The notes under the pieces: model-generated
Databases searched by the model: none
Seen by the model: only the letters and a program-made list of their open reading frames with translations
What the model was told of the DNA's origin: nothing
In this document: in pieces, positions 25,534-35,000 of the stretch
Layout: the number at the start of each line of letters is the position of its first letter
Position numbering within the stretch: position 1 is the first letter of the stretch
Program-made: the position numbers and the translations under genes
Origin: 34-65-8 sp963529855
Lineage (GTDB): Bacteria > Pseudomonadota > Alphaproteobacteria > Sphingomonadales > Sphingomonadaceae
NCBI GenBank assembly: GCA_963529855.1
Contig: CAURZK010000004.1
Coordinates: 124,001 to 188,000, forward strand
DNA: 64,000 nucleotides
Reading direction: 5' to 3'

Positions 25534-26942
25534 AGGGCGTTTCCACCGACATCGGCACGATCCATTTCGTCGGCATCGGCGGCATCGGCATGTCCGGCAT
25601 TGCCGAGGTAATGCGCAACCTCGGCTACACCGTGCAGGGTTCCGACGTGAACGAAAGCCCGACGATCGAGCGTCTGCGCGCGCGCGGGATCGCGGTGATG
25701 ATCGGCCACGCGGCCGAGAATGTGGAGGGCGCGGCCGTGGTCGTCACCTCGACTGCGGTGCGGCGGACCAATCCCGAAGTTGCCTACGCGCTCGAAAACC
25801 GCATCCCGGTGGTGCGCCGCGCGGAAATGCTCGCCGAATTGATGCGGCTGAAGCAGACCGTCGCGATCGCCGGAACGCACGGCAAGACGACGACAACCAG
25901 CATGATCGCGGCGCTGCTGGATGCAGGCGGCATCGACCCTACGGTGATCAACGGCGGGATCATCGAACAGTACGGCTCCAACGCCCGGCTTGGCGACAGC
26001 GAGTGGATGGTGGTGGAAGCGGACGAGAGCGATGGCAGCTTCCTGCGGCTCGACGGAACGATCGCGGTCGTCACCAACATCGATCCCGAACATCTCGACC
26101 ATTACGGCGATTTCGACGGGGTGAAGGATGCCTTCGTCGAGTTCATCCACAACGTCCCGTTCTATGGCGCGGCGGTGCTGTGCATCGACCACCCGGAAGT
26201 GCAGGCGGTGATCGGCAAGGTCCGCGACCGGCGCGTGGTGACTTACGGATTTTCGCCCCAGGCCGACATTTGCGGCACCGAGGTGCGCCCCTACGACAGC
26301 GGCAACGAATTCGATGTCGTGGTGCGCCAGCGCGGCGAAGAGGAGCGGGTGATCGCCGCGGTGCGCCTGCCGATGCCGGGGCGCCACAATGTCCAAAACG
26401 CGCTCGCCGCAATTGCTGTGGCGCTGGAAATGGGCTGTTCGGACGAGGTGATCCGCAGCGGTTTCGCCCAGTTCGGCGGGGTGCGGCGGCGCTTTACCAA
26501 AGTCGGTGAGGTTGCAGGCGCGCGGGTGATCGACGATTACGCGCACCACCCGGTCGAAATCCGCGCGGTGCTTTCCGCCGCCCGCGAAAGCGCACGCGGA
26601 AAGGTGATCGCGGTCGCCCAGCCGCATCGCTTCACCCGGCTGCGCGATCTGATGGACGAATTCCAGAACTGCTTTAACGATGCGGACCAGGTCTACGTCA
26701 CCCCGGTCTACACCGCGGGGGAGGAACCGATCGAAGGTGTCGATTCCGCCGCTCTGGTCGCGGGCCTGAAGGCGCGCGGCCACCGCTCCGCCGCTACCGT
26801 TGTCGACCAGGCGGAACTGGCGCGCGTGCTGGCGGGCGAGATCGAGGATGGCGACCTCGTCGTGTGCCTTGGTGCAGGCGACATCACGAAATGGGCCGCC
26901 GCACTCGCGCCAGCGATTGCCGCTGCGCGGGAAGCGGCATGA
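25530..26942 (+). CDS. murC: UDP-MurNAc:L-alanine ligase
   Basis: 470 residues, first Mur ligase, adds L-alanine to UDP-MurNAc. The N-terminal nucleotide-sugar domain is HFVGIGGIGMSGIAEV. The ATP loop is GTHGKTT (115-121), EADESDGSF carries catalytic acids, and IDDYAHHPVEI is the C-terminal hallmark of MurC. It starts in the murG stop. The longer upstream open frame is murG antisense-free shadow and was not used. Confidence 0.97.
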   Translation: MKGVSTDIGTIHFVGIGGIGMSGIAEVMRNLGYTVQGSDVNESPTIERLRARGIAVMIGHAAENVEGAAVVVTSTAVRRTNPEVAYALENRIPVVRRAEMLAELMRLKQTVAIAGTHGKTTTTSMIAALLDAGGIDPTVINGGIIEQYGSNARLGDSEWMVVEADESDGSFLRLDGTIAVVTNIDPEHLDHYGDFDGVKDAFVEFIHNVPFYGAAVLCIDHPEVQAVIGKVRDRRVVTYGFSPQADICGTEVRPYDSGNEFDVVVRQRGEEERVIAAVRLPMPGRHNVQNALAAIAVALEMGCSDEVIRSGFAQFGGVRRRFTKVGEVAGARVIDDYAHHPVEIRAVLSAARESARGKVIAVAQPHRFTRLRDLMDEFQNCFNDADQVYVTPVYTAGEEPIEGVDSAALVAGLKARGHRSAATVVDQAELARVLAGEIEDGDLVVCLGAGDITKWAAALAPAIAAAREAA

Positions 26943-27901
26943 ACCAGATGGGCGAAAGCTGGAACGGCGGCGGCATGGCCCCGCGCTGCGACGTGGAAGG
27001 CGCGATGGCAGCGCCGGTCGCGACCGACGGCATACGCGGCACGCTAACGCCGAATGCTCCGCTGGCGAAACTGGTCTGGTTCAAGACCGGCGGCAAAGCC
27101 GACTGGTTGTTCGAGCCTGCCGATCTGGAAGACTTGCAGTTGTTCATGGAACGCTTGCAGGGTCGTTGCAATGTCATGGCACTCGGCTTGGGGTCGAACC
27201 TGATCGTGCGCGACGGCGGCGTGCCCGGGGTCGTCGTGCGCTTGGGCAAGAAATTCAGCGGGGTAGCGCGCGAAGGCGACAACGTGCTGCGCTGCGGCGG
27301 GGGTGCAAGCGGCATTCTCGTATCATCGACTGCACGCGACGCTGGTATAGCGGGCCTCGAATTCCTGCGCGGCATTCCCGGCACCGTTGGCGGCTTCGTG
27401 CGGATGAACGGCGGCGCCTACGGCCGCGAGGTGGCCGACGTGCTGCTCGACTGCGACGTCATGCTGGCCGATGGCACCTTTGCCCGGATGGAACTGGCGG
27501 AGCTGGGCTATACCTACCGCCATTCCGCGCTTCCCGATGGCGCGGTGGTCGTATCCGCCCGGCTGCAAGGCGTACCCGGTGATCCCGTTGAAATCGGGGC
27601 GGAAATGGACCGGATTGCGGCCGCCCGCGAAGCATCTCAACCGCTGCGTACCAAGACCGGCGGCTCCACCTTCAAGAACCCGCCCGGCCGCAAGGCATGG
27701 CAACTGGTCGACGAAGCGGGCTGTCGCGGCCTCATGGTCGGCGGCGCCCAGGTGAGCGAGAAGCACACCAACTTCCTCATCAACACCGGCACTGCCACCA
27801 GCGCCGATATCGAGAACCTGGGCGAAGAAGTCCGCCGCCGGGTCTTTGCGCATTCGGGCGTGGCGCTCGAGTGGGAAATCCAACGAGTAGGTCGTCCATG
27901 A
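26939..27901 (+). CDS. murB: UDP-N-acetylenolpyruvoylglucosamine reductase
   Basis: 320-residue FAD enzyme that reduces UDP-GlcNAc-enolpyruvate to UDP-MurNAc. FAD-binding motifs are LGLGSNLIVRDGG and EFLRGIPGTVGGFVRMNGGAYG; TGGSTFKNP with its serine proton donor and the final AHSGVALEWEI are also present (type I MurB without the type-specific insert). The first 33 residues before LTPNAPLAKLVWFKTGG are an extension; starts at MNQMGES or MGES fit equally, but 26939 keeps the ATGA overlap. Confidence 0.95.
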   Translation: MNQMGESWNGGGMAPRCDVEGAMAAPVATDGIRGTLTPNAPLAKLVWFKTGGKADWLFEPADLEDLQLFMERLQGRCNVMALGLGSNLIVRDGGVPGVVVRLGKKFSGVAREGDNVLRCGGGASGILVSSTARDAGIAGLEFLRGIPGTVGGFVRMNGGAYGREVADVLLDCDVMLADGTFARMELAELGYTYRHSALPDGAVVVSARLQGVPGDPVEIGAEMDRIAAAREASQPLRTKTGGSTFKNPPGRKAWQLVDEAGCRGLMVGGAQVSEKHTNFLINTGTATSADIENLGEEVRRRVFAHSGVALEWEIQRVGRP

Positions 27902-28884
27902 ATTCCCTTGCCCCCCTGCATGTTGCGGTCCTGATGGGCGGCTGGGCGAACGAGCGGCCAGTTTCGCTGATGAGCGGCGAGGGCGTTGCCAAGGCATTGG
28001 AAACACGCGGACATCGCGTCACGCGGATCGACATGGACCGGCAGGTCGCCGCACGCATTGCCGAAGCCGCGCCCGATGTCGTGTTCAACGCGCTCCACGG
28101 CGTACCGGGCGAAGACGGCACGGTGCAGGGGATGCTCGACCTGATGGGCGTGCCATACACCCATTCGGGCCTCGCCACCTCGGTCATTGCGATCGACAAG
28201 GAGCTGACGAAGCAGGCGCTCGTCCCCCACGGCGTGCCCATGCCGGGCGGCCGGATCGTCGCCAGCGAAGAACTGTTCGAGCGCGACCCGCTGCCGCGCC
28301 CCTATGTGCTCAAGCCCGTCAACGAAGGCAGCTCGGTCGGCGTCGCGATCGTCACCGAAGGGGGCAATTACGGCAACCCGATCGCGCGCGATGCCAAGGG
28401 GCCGTGGCAGGAATTCGCGCAGCTGCTCGCCGAGCCATACATCCGCGGGCGCGAGCTGACTGTGGCGGTGATCGACGGGCCCGAAGGCCCGCGCGCGCTG
28501 ACGGTAACCGAACTGGTGCCCAAGTCCGGCTTCTACGATTTCGACGCCAAGTACACCGACGGGATGACCGAACATGTCTGCCCGGCGCACATCCCTGAAC
28601 ATATCGCCGCACTGTGTATGGAATACGCCCTGCGCGCCCACAAGGTGCTCGGCTGCCGGGGGGCGAGCCGCACCGACCTGCGCTGGGATGACGAACAGGA
28701 CGAGGCAGGGCTGTTCGTGCTGGAAACGAACACACAGCCCGGAATGACGCCGCTCAGCCTCGTGCCGGAACAGGCGCGGCATTGCGGCATGAGTTACGAG
28801 GACCTGGTCGAGGCGCTGGTTTCCGAGGCGCTGCGGGTCCACGGCAGCAACGGGGCAGGGGCGAATGGCAACGATCAAGCGTAA
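27898..28884 (+). CDS. ddl: D-alanine--D-alanine ligase
   Basis: 328-residue ATP-grasp enzyme that joins two D-alanines for MurF. The N-terminal serine loop reads VLMGGWANERPVSLMSG; relatives usually have E and S at these places, as here. The ATP-grasp lysine is in YVLKPVNEGSSVGV, and the Mg ligands are in DLRWDD and FVLETNTQPGMTP. It overlaps murB by 4 bp and ftsQ by 20 bp. Confidence 0.95.
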   Translation: MNSLAPLHVAVLMGGWANERPVSLMSGEGVAKALETRGHRVTRIDMDRQVAARIAEAAPDVVFNALHGVPGEDGTVQGMLDLMGVPYTHSGLATSVIAIDKELTKQALVPHGVPMPGGRIVASEELFERDPLPRPYVLKPVNEGSSVGVAIVTEGGNYGNPIARDAKGPWQEFAQLLAEPYIRGRELTVAVIDGPEGPRALTVTELVPKSGFYDFDAKYTDGMTEHVCPAHIPEHIAALCMEYALRAHKVLGCRGASRTDLRWDDEQDEAGLFVLETNTQPGMTPLSLVPEQARHCGMSYEDLVEALVSEALRVHGSNGAGANGNDQA

Positions 28885-29785
28885 GGCACCGGCCGCGCGC
28901 CGCGTCGCGGCGGCACAGGGCCGCCAGCAGACCGCACGGCGGGCAAAGGCGAAGACAGGCTCGTTCCTCGGCTCGGTGGCTGCCGTGCTGCCGTTCACGC
29001 AGGAACAGCTGGAGCGTGTATTCCTGGCGCTGGTGCTGGGGATTGCCGCGACGGTTGCATGGTTTGTCGCAAGCATGGCCGGGGTCCCCGCGATGGCGCA
29101 GGCACAGCTTGGCGTGCTTGCATCCGACGCCGGGTTCGAGGTTCGCCGCGTTACGGTGACCGGGGTGGAGCGCATGAACGAGCTCAAGGTCTATGAGCGT
29201 GCACTCGCTCGTCGCGACCAACCAATGCCGCTGGTCGATGTCGAGGCGCTGCGGACCGAACTGCTGGCTCTTTCGTGGGTCAAGGATGCGCGCGTTTCGC
29301 GCCAGCTCCCCGACACGCTGCGGATCGACGTGGTCGAGCGCACCCCCCATGCTGCCCTGAAGAAGCCTGGCCGGCTGGTGCTGATCGACGAGACCGGGGC
29401 CGAACTCGAACCGATTTCGCCAGCCAATGCCAAGGGCATGCTGCGGATCGAAGGGCCGGGCGCCGCGCGTCAAGTCCAGGCGCTTTCGTCGCTGCTCGAC
29501 GCCGCGCCTGCGCTCAAACCGCAAGTGGCTGCTGCCGAATGGGTCGGCAATCGCCGCTGGAACCTGACCTTCAAGACCGACCAGATCGTTGCCTTGCCGC
29601 AGGGCGAGGCCGAGGCGGCGGGGGCTCTCGTCACGTTCGCGCGGCTCGACGGGCAAAACCGCCTGCTCGGCGGCAAGGTGGCGCGGTTCGACATGCGCGT
29701 TCCCGACCGGGTCATCATGCGCGTGCCCGGACGCGCCGCACAGATGGCCGCGGCCAAGGCTGCCGCCGCCGAAGGAGCCGAGTGA
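28865..29785 (+). CDS. ftsQ: Cell division protein FtsQ
   Basis: 306-residue bitopic divisome protein. A basic cytoplasmic tail (residues 1-35, many Lys/Arg) leads to a transmembrane helix at about 51-71. A POTRA domain follows at about 85-155 (FEVRRVTVTGVERMNELKVY), then the FtsQ-type beta domain with LVLIDETGAEL. It bridges FtsL/FtsB with the rest of the divisome. The start lies 20 bp inside ddl; the stop shares one base with the ftsA start (TGATG). Confidence 0.93.
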   Translation: MATIKRKAPAARRVAAAQGRQQTARRAKAKTGSFLGSVAAVLPFTQEQLERVFLALVLGIAATVAWFVASMAGVPAMAQAQLGVLASDAGFEVRRVTVTGVERMNELKVYERALARRDQPMPLVDVEALRTELLALSWVKDARVSRQLPDTLRIDVVERTPHAALKKPGRLVLIDETGAELEPISPANAKGMLRIEGPGAARQVQALSSLLDAAPALKPQVAAAEWVGNRRWNLTFKTDQIVALPQGEAEAAGALVTFARLDGQNRLLGGKVARFDMRVPDRVIMRVPGRAAQMAAAKAAAAEGAE

Positions 29786-31065
29786 TGGCTGTTCCGCGCA
29801 TTTCCAAGGTCTATGGCGCGATCAACATCGGATCGTTCCGGATTTCCGCCATGGTCATGGGCATTTCCGAAACCGGTGAAATGGTCGTGCTCGGGTCCGG
29901 CCACCGCGCCAGCCAGGGGATCAAGCGCGGCTACGTCACCGACATGGCCGCAGCGACCTATGCCATCCGCGACGCGGTCGAACGGGCGGAGAAGCAGGCC
30001 GGGACCAGCGTTTCCAGCGTCTGGGTCGGCTGTTCGGGCGCGGGGCTCGCCAGCCAGGTCGCGCAGGTCGAGGTCGACATCGGTGGGCGCCGGATCGAGG
30101 AAGAGGATATCGAACTGCTGCTGCTGACGGCGCGCGACGGTATCCAGCCCGACGGGCGCATGGTGCTGCACGCGCAGCCGGCGCATTACACCCTTGATGG
30201 CGCGCATGGGGTTGCCAATCCTAAAGGCCTCCACGCCGAACGGCTGGGCGTGGCGGTCCACGTGATGCTGGCCGACGGCGCGCCTGTCACCAACCTGATC
30301 GAGGCTGTTCAGAAGGCGCATCTCGAGGTCGAATCGGTCGTCGCCGCACCGATCGCCGCGGGCCACGCATGTCTTTCGCCCGAAGAACGTGACCTCGGTA
30401 CCGCGCTGATCGAGATCGGCGGCGATGTGACCAACGTGTCGATCTATTCCGGCGGCATCCTGCGCGCGCTGCGCTCCATCCCCATGGGTTCGACCGACAT
30501 CACCGACGCGATTGCCTCGGCATTCGGCATCCGGCGGTTCCAGGCGGAACGGCTGAAATGCGTGGCCGGGTCGGCGATCGCGGCGCGCAGCGACCACAGC
30601 GAGATGGTGCCGGTCGATGGTCCGGGCGAGACAACCGGCGGGCCCACAGCGCGCGGCGCTGACGATCGCAACCGTATTCCGCGCGCCGAACTGGTTTCCG
30701 TGATAACCGACGAACTGGGCAAGCTGACGGCAGAAATCGGCAAAGCTTTGAAGGACATGGGTTATTCCGGCGCACGCGGTGGGCAGGTCGTGCTCACCGG
30801 CGGCGGGGCCGAGCTGGCCGGGATCGCCGAATTCGCGCAAGGTGCGCTGGGCCGGCCGGTGCGCGTGGGCAAACCCCCTGCACTGCGCGGCCTGCCCGAA
30901 GCGCACGCTACGCCAGGATTTGCAACGTTGGCGGGGCTTTGCCTCTATGCCGCAGCCGATCCGGTGGACATTCGTTCGGTCGGATCGCGCTTCCAGCAGA
31001 GCGTCCGCCATACCGGCCGCGGGCTGGCGCTGCGCGTCTGGCAAATGATGCGGCAGCACTTCTGA
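29785..31065 (+). CDS. ftsA: Cell division protein FtsA
   Basis: 426-residue actin-like ATPase that tethers FtsZ to the membrane. Phosphate-1 region YGAINIGSFRISAMVMG, the 1C-domain segment around residues 90-170 and the late motif VVLTGGGAELAGI are present. The C-terminal 17 residues (LALRVWQMMRQHF end) form the amphipathic membrane-targeting helix. There is a short low-complexity insertion around residues 275-300. Phosphate-1 has serine at the usual aspartate/serine position, as in FtsA. Confidence 0.95.
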   Translation: MAVPRISKVYGAINIGSFRISAMVMGISETGEMVVLGSGHRASQGIKRGYVTDMAAATYAIRDAVERAEKQAGTSVSSVWVGCSGAGLASQVAQVEVDIGGRRIEEEDIELLLLTARDGIQPDGRMVLHAQPAHYTLDGAHGVANPKGLHAERLGVAVHVMLADGAPVTNLIEAVQKAHLEVESVVAAPIAAGHACLSPEERDLGTALIEIGGDVTNVSIYSGGILRALRSIPMGSTDITDAIASAFGIRRFQAERLKCVAGSAIAARSDHSEMVPVDGPGETTGGPTARGADDRNRIPRAELVSVITDELGKLTAEIGKALKDMGYSGARGGQVVLTGGGAELAGIAEFAQGALGRPVRVGKPPALRGLPEAHATPGFATLAGLCLYAAADPVDIRSVGSRFQQSVRHTGRGLALRVWQMMRQHF

Positions 31066-31079
31066 TGAAGAGCACGGAT

Positions 31080-31118
31080 CGTGGATAAAGACTTACGCCG
31101 GTTAACCACTGTGGATAA
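31080..31118 (-). promoter_or_regulatory. Two DnaA-box sequences in the ftsA-ftsZ gap
   Basis: TGTGGATAA at 31110-31118 is the complement of the perfect DnaA box TTATCCACA. CGTGGATAA at 31080-31088 has a single mismatch. Both have the same orientation and lie 30 bp apart, 90-130 bp before the ftsZ start. A GTTAACC palindrome-like element (31101-31107) sits between them. DnaA activates ftsZ in Caulobacter crescentus, so a cell-cycle role is plausible. Confidence 0.6.
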
Positions 31119-31208
31119 GCGGTATTTCCCTATGCACCGCCGATTCGGTTTGTGCCAAATTGCCACAACGCGTCACTGCATGTCTTACGCCCCCAGGAGG
31201 GAACTTAC

Positions 31209-32918
31209 ATGAGCATTAGCATCGGCCCCGCCGCATCGGACGAACTGCGTCCCCGCATCACCGTGATCGGTGTGGGCGGAGCTGGCGGCAATGCGATCGC
31301 CAACATGATCGGCGCCGAAATCGAAGGGGTCGATTTCATCGTCGCCAATACCGACGCGCAGTCGCTCAATTCCTCGCCTGCGCCGACCCGCATCCAGCTC
31401 GGGCCCGAGATCACCGGTGGCCTTGGCGCCGGTGCCCGCCCCGAAGTGGGCAAGGCCGCCGCTGAGGAAACGGTCGAGGAACTGGAAAACGCGCTGGAAG
31501 GCGTGAACATGGTCTTCATCGCGGCCGGCATGGGCGGCGGCACCGGCACCGGCGCTGCGCCGGTCATCGCCGAGGCCGCTCGCCGCAAGGGCGTGCTGAC
31601 CGTGGGTGTCGTGACCAAGCCGTTCCTGTTCGAAGGCACCCGCCGCATGCGCGCGGCGGAAGCCGGGATCGAGGAACTGCAGCGTTACGTCGATACGCTG
31701 ATCGTCATTCCCAACCAGAACCTGTTCCTGGTCGCCAAGGCGGAAACGACTTTCCGCGAGGCGTTCCAACTCGCTGACGAGGTGCTGCAGCAGGGCGTTC
31801 GCTCGATCACCGACCTCATGGTCATGCCCGGCCTCATCAATCTCGACTTCGCCGACGTGAAGTCGGTGATGGAGGAAATGGGCAAGGCGATGATGGGCAC
31901 CGGCGAGGGCGAAGGCGAGAACCGCGCGCTCGAAGCGGCGGAACGCGCCATCGCCAATCCGCTGCTCGACGGGGTCAGCATGGCCGGCGCCAAGGGCGTG
32001 ATCATCTCGATCATCGGCGGCGAGGACATGAAGCTGCTCGAGGTGGACGAGGCCGCGAACCACATCCGCGAACTGGTCGATGAAGATGCCAACATCATCT
32101 GGGGTTCGGCGTTCAACAACGAGCTGAACGGCAAGATCCGCGTCTCGGTCGTCGCCACCGGGATCGAAGGCGGCAATATTGTTCGCGAGGACAATGATCG
32201 CCACGCCCTGCGCCTTGGCGCGAGCCGGGCGCCCAAGCGCCCTGTGCTGGAACTGCCGGGCGAGGCTGCGACTGGAGACGACAACTACGTGCCTGCCGCC
32301 GCGCCGGTCGCGGCGGAGCCAATGTCGCTCGCCGGGTTCGACGAGGCCGGTGAAGAGGGCTACGAAAACGACAGCGATGTCGAGGGGATCGTCGATCCGC
32401 TGGCTGGCCTGCGCAACGACGACCAGGATGCGCGCGACGGCGACGGCGGGGGCACGCCAGACGATGCCAATGGCAACGCGTTTGCAAATCCGGGCCATGA
32501 CCACAGCTTCGGCAGCCCTGCGGGTAACAACGCCGCCCGCGACGATTGGGACGAACTGGGCGGCGAGCCGCAGCGGCGCAAGCAGCCGATCGACCTGTCA
32601 GGCGCCGTGCCTGCCGACGCGACCGAGGAAACCCCTCGCGCGGCGCCGGGTGGGCAGGATGAGCTGCTGCTCGACGCCGATCGTCTTGCGGAACAGGACC
32701 AGCCGGTCCAGCCGGGCGGGATGGGCCGTCGGCGCGGGCTTGTCTCTGGTGGCAGCACGGGCGGGGGCAGTGCAGGCAGCACGCTGTTCGAACGCATGGC
32801 CAACCTTTCCCGCGGTTCGCATACGCAAGATGAAGACGACGATGACGACGATGCCGGCAACGGCGGTGGCGGATCGCTGAACATCCCCCGCTTCCTCGGG
32901 CGGCAGAACAATCAGTAG
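31209..32918 (+). CDS. ftsZ: Cell division GTPase FtsZ
   Basis: 569-residue tubulin-like GTPase forming the division ring. The tubulin signature GGGTGTG is at 109-115, with ITVIGVGGAGGNAI at the N-terminus and NTDAQSL near 48. The globular core ends near residue 320. A very long acidic, Gly/Asp/Asn-rich linker (about 330-550) follows, then the conserved C-terminal peptide LNIPRFLGRQ that binds FtsA. The long linker is typical of alphaproteobacteria but is at the upper end here. ATG 31209 has AGGAGG 8 bp upstream. It can be made from its own promoter in the 143-bp gap after ftsA. Confidence 0.97.
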   Translation: MSISIGPAASDELRPRITVIGVGGAGGNAIANMIGAEIEGVDFIVANTDAQSLNSSPAPTRIQLGPEITGGLGAGARPEVGKAAAEETVEELENALEGVNMVFIAAGMGGGTGTGAAPVIAEAARRKGVLTVGVVTKPFLFEGTRRMRAAEAGIEELQRYVDTLIVIPNQNLFLVAKAETTFREAFQLADEVLQQGVRSITDLMVMPGLINLDFADVKSVMEEMGKAMMGTGEGEGENRALEAAERAIANPLLDGVSMAGAKGVIISIIGGEDMKLLEVDEAANHIRELVDEDANIIWGSAFNNELNGKIRVSVVATGIEGGNIVREDNDRHALRLGASRAPKRPVLELPGEAATGDDNYVPAAAPVAAEPMSLAGFDEAGEEGYENDSDVEGIVDPLAGLRNDDQDARDGDGGGTPDDANGNAFANPGHDHSFGSPAGNNAARDDWDELGGEPQRRKQPIDLSGAVPADATEETPRAAPGGQDELLLDADRLAEQDQPVQPGGMGRRRGLVSGGSTGGGSAGSTLFERMANLSRGSHTQDEDDDDDDAGNGGGGSLNIPRFLGRQNNQ

Positions 32919-33036
32919 CGGCCGGGGCGCGTTCGGGCGAGGTTCACCCGTTCGCGCCTAGGTAAACCGGGCGCTGCCATGGTCCGACCCCCGGCGGCTG
33001 GCGTCGGGGCGTTGGGAAAATTCGTACACGGAAACG

Positions 33037-34842
33037 ATGCGACCCCGATCGATCGCCACCAGTCTGCTTCTCGCTTCGGCTTTGACCGGGGGGTCGGCGT
33101 TTGTCGCCGTTACGGCAGCTCAGGCACAGGCACAGGGGCGCGCGGTCGTACAGCCCCTGCCGCCGCCCGCCGCCAATGATCTCAACGCTGCCCTGCGCCG
33201 TCTGGCGAGCAATTCGCGCGACATGGGCGCGCTGCTCGAGGCAGGGTTTGCCTCGCTCGCGCTGGGCGACATCGACGCGGCGATCGGGTTCTTCGGCCGC
33301 GCACAAGAACTGGAACCAACCAATCCGCGGGTAAAAGTGGGCCTTGCGACAGCCTATGTCCGGTCCGAACGACCGATCGAGGCGCTGCGGCTCTATGCAG
33401 AGGCCGAACAGGCCGGTGCCTCGTCAGTGGCCGTGGCGGGCGACCGGGGCCTCGCCTACGATCTGGTGGGCGACAATTCCGCAGCGCAGGAACAATATTC
33501 GCGCGCATTGTCCGGTCCTGATGGCGACGAAGTCCGGCGTCGGCTGGCCTTGAGCCAGGCGATTCAGGGCAATCGCGAGGCGTTCGAACGGACGCTCTAT
33601 CCCTTGCTAGAACGACAGGACCTGGCTGCCTACCGTGTGCGCGCATTCGGCCTCGCAGTGCTTGGCGAGGAACGCGAGGCGATAGCGATCGCCAAGGCAA
33701 TCATGCCGGCCGACATGGCCGCGCGCCTCGAGCCTTATCTGGGCTATATGCGCCGCCTCACCCCGTCACAACAGGCGGCGGCGGCCAACCTCGGGATATT
33801 CCCGCGCGCGGCGCAGATCGGGCGGGATGACCCGCGGATCGCGAGTTACAGCGGCCGGACGGAGGGCGTACGTACGGCGGATGCCGCGCTGGCCCCGGCG
33901 GGCACGCCACTTGGCGCTGCCACCCCCGTACGCGAGGAAGTGCCTGCCTCGCAACGCCGGCAGGGCCGCGCCAACAACCGCGTCGCTGACGCGCGGAGTG
34001 CCGAGCAGAATAGAACCACGGCAGTGCCGGCGACGCCACCGGTGCAGATCGCGGTCGCACCTCAGCAGGCTGCCGAGCGGCCGGGTGAACTTCCGCCGAT
34101 TGCAGCCACCACACCCCCGCCAGTACAAATTACGCGGGTGTCGGAGCCGGTTGTGCAGGCCGCACCGCCGCCGCCGCCGCCGCCCCCACCACCACCACCT
34201 CCTCCACCTCCGCCCCCGGCGTCGATCGAGCCTGTCCCGGCGGGCGCGGCCACCGTGCAGCCGGGCTTCGATCGTTCGCGGGTCGGCGCCGGCAGCGCCG
34301 CTGTGAGCACGGCTGCACCGGCCAACGCGGCGATTACCCTGCCAAGCACGACACCGCTTCCATCGGCGCCATCGTCCCCACCGCAACCGCCGCCATCGGC
34401 CAGTGTGGCGGATGCATTCGCGGAATTCGTGGCCGCCAGCGCCGCGCCCCCCGTATCGCGCAACCCCGTCGCGGTGGACATCACCGCGATCAAGCCGCCT
34501 CGCGAAGTCGTGAAGAAACCGGAGGCAGCACCGCCGCCCCCTCCACCCCCGCCCCCTCCGCCGCCACCCAAGCATCCGAGCCGCCACTGGGTTCAGATCG
34601 CCACCGGCCGCGACAAGGCCGCGCTGAAATTCGACTGGCGCCGATTTGCGCGCGAAGCTCCGGCAGTCCTTGGAAAGATGGAGCCGCATGTCACCAAGTG
34701 GGGGCAGGCCAATCGCCTGCTTGCAGGGCCATACGATTCCATTCGCGCGGCGCGCGAAGCCGTTGCCGCTTTGGAGAAGGAAGGCGTCGATGCCTTTACC
34801 TTTACCAGCGATCCCGGCCAGGAAATCGAACGGCTTCGCTGA
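33037..34842 (+). CDS. Secreted TPR / poly-proline / SPOR-domain protein
   Basis: 601 residues. Signal peptide is about residues 1-30 (ends AAQAQAQG). Residues about 45-250 form TPR-like helices (LLEAGFASLALGDIDAAIGF). A long Pro/Ala-rich region includes proline runs near residues 375-395 and 498-512. Residues about 513-601 are a SPOR domain beginning HWVQIATGRDK and ending with LEKEGVDAFTFTS. SPOR domains bind denuded septal glycan, so a septal or envelope role next to ftsZ is likely. No catalytic domain is seen. Confidence 0.88.
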   Translation: MRPRSIATSLLLASALTGGSAFVAVTAAQAQAQGRAVVQPLPPPAANDLNAALRRLASNSRDMGALLEAGFASLALGDIDAAIGFFGRAQELEPTNPRVKVGLATAYVRSERPIEALRLYAEAEQAGASSVAVAGDRGLAYDLVGDNSAAQEQYSRALSGPDGDEVRRRLALSQAIQGNREAFERTLYPLLERQDLAAYRVRAFGLAVLGEEREAIAIAKAIMPADMAARLEPYLGYMRRLTPSQQAAAANLGIFPRAAQIGRDDPRIASYSGRTEGVRTADAALAPAGTPLGAATPVREEVPASQRRQGRANNRVADARSAEQNRTTAVPATPPVQIAVAPQQAAERPGELPPIAATTPPPVQITRVSEPVVQAAPPPPPPPPPPPPPPPPPPASIEPVPAGAATVQPGFDRSRVGAGSAAVSTAAPANAAITLPSTTPLPSAPSSPPQPPPSASVADAFAEFVAASAAPPVSRNPVAVDITAIKPPREVVKKPEAAPPPPPPPPPPPPPKHPSRHWVQIATGRDKAALKFDWRRFAREAPAVLGKMEPHVTKWGQANRLLAGPYDSIRAAREAVAALEKEGVDAFTFTSDPGQEIERLR

Positions 34843-35000
34843 TCGGCGCACGCGGAGCGGGGCCGGGCAGCCACTGCTTTTGCACAGGGTTTGAACAGGC
34901 AAGTCCACTTGTCCCCAGCGTCTGGCCACGCTGCGATTGCATGGTTACCGCCGGGCGCGGCACATCCGGTGGCGATGGGACGCACGGTGAACAAGGCGAC

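Noticed and set aside
34150..34225. CCG/CCA repeat tract as a non-coding repeat
   Set aside because: It is in frame and encodes the proline run of the SPOR protein, with mixed codons.
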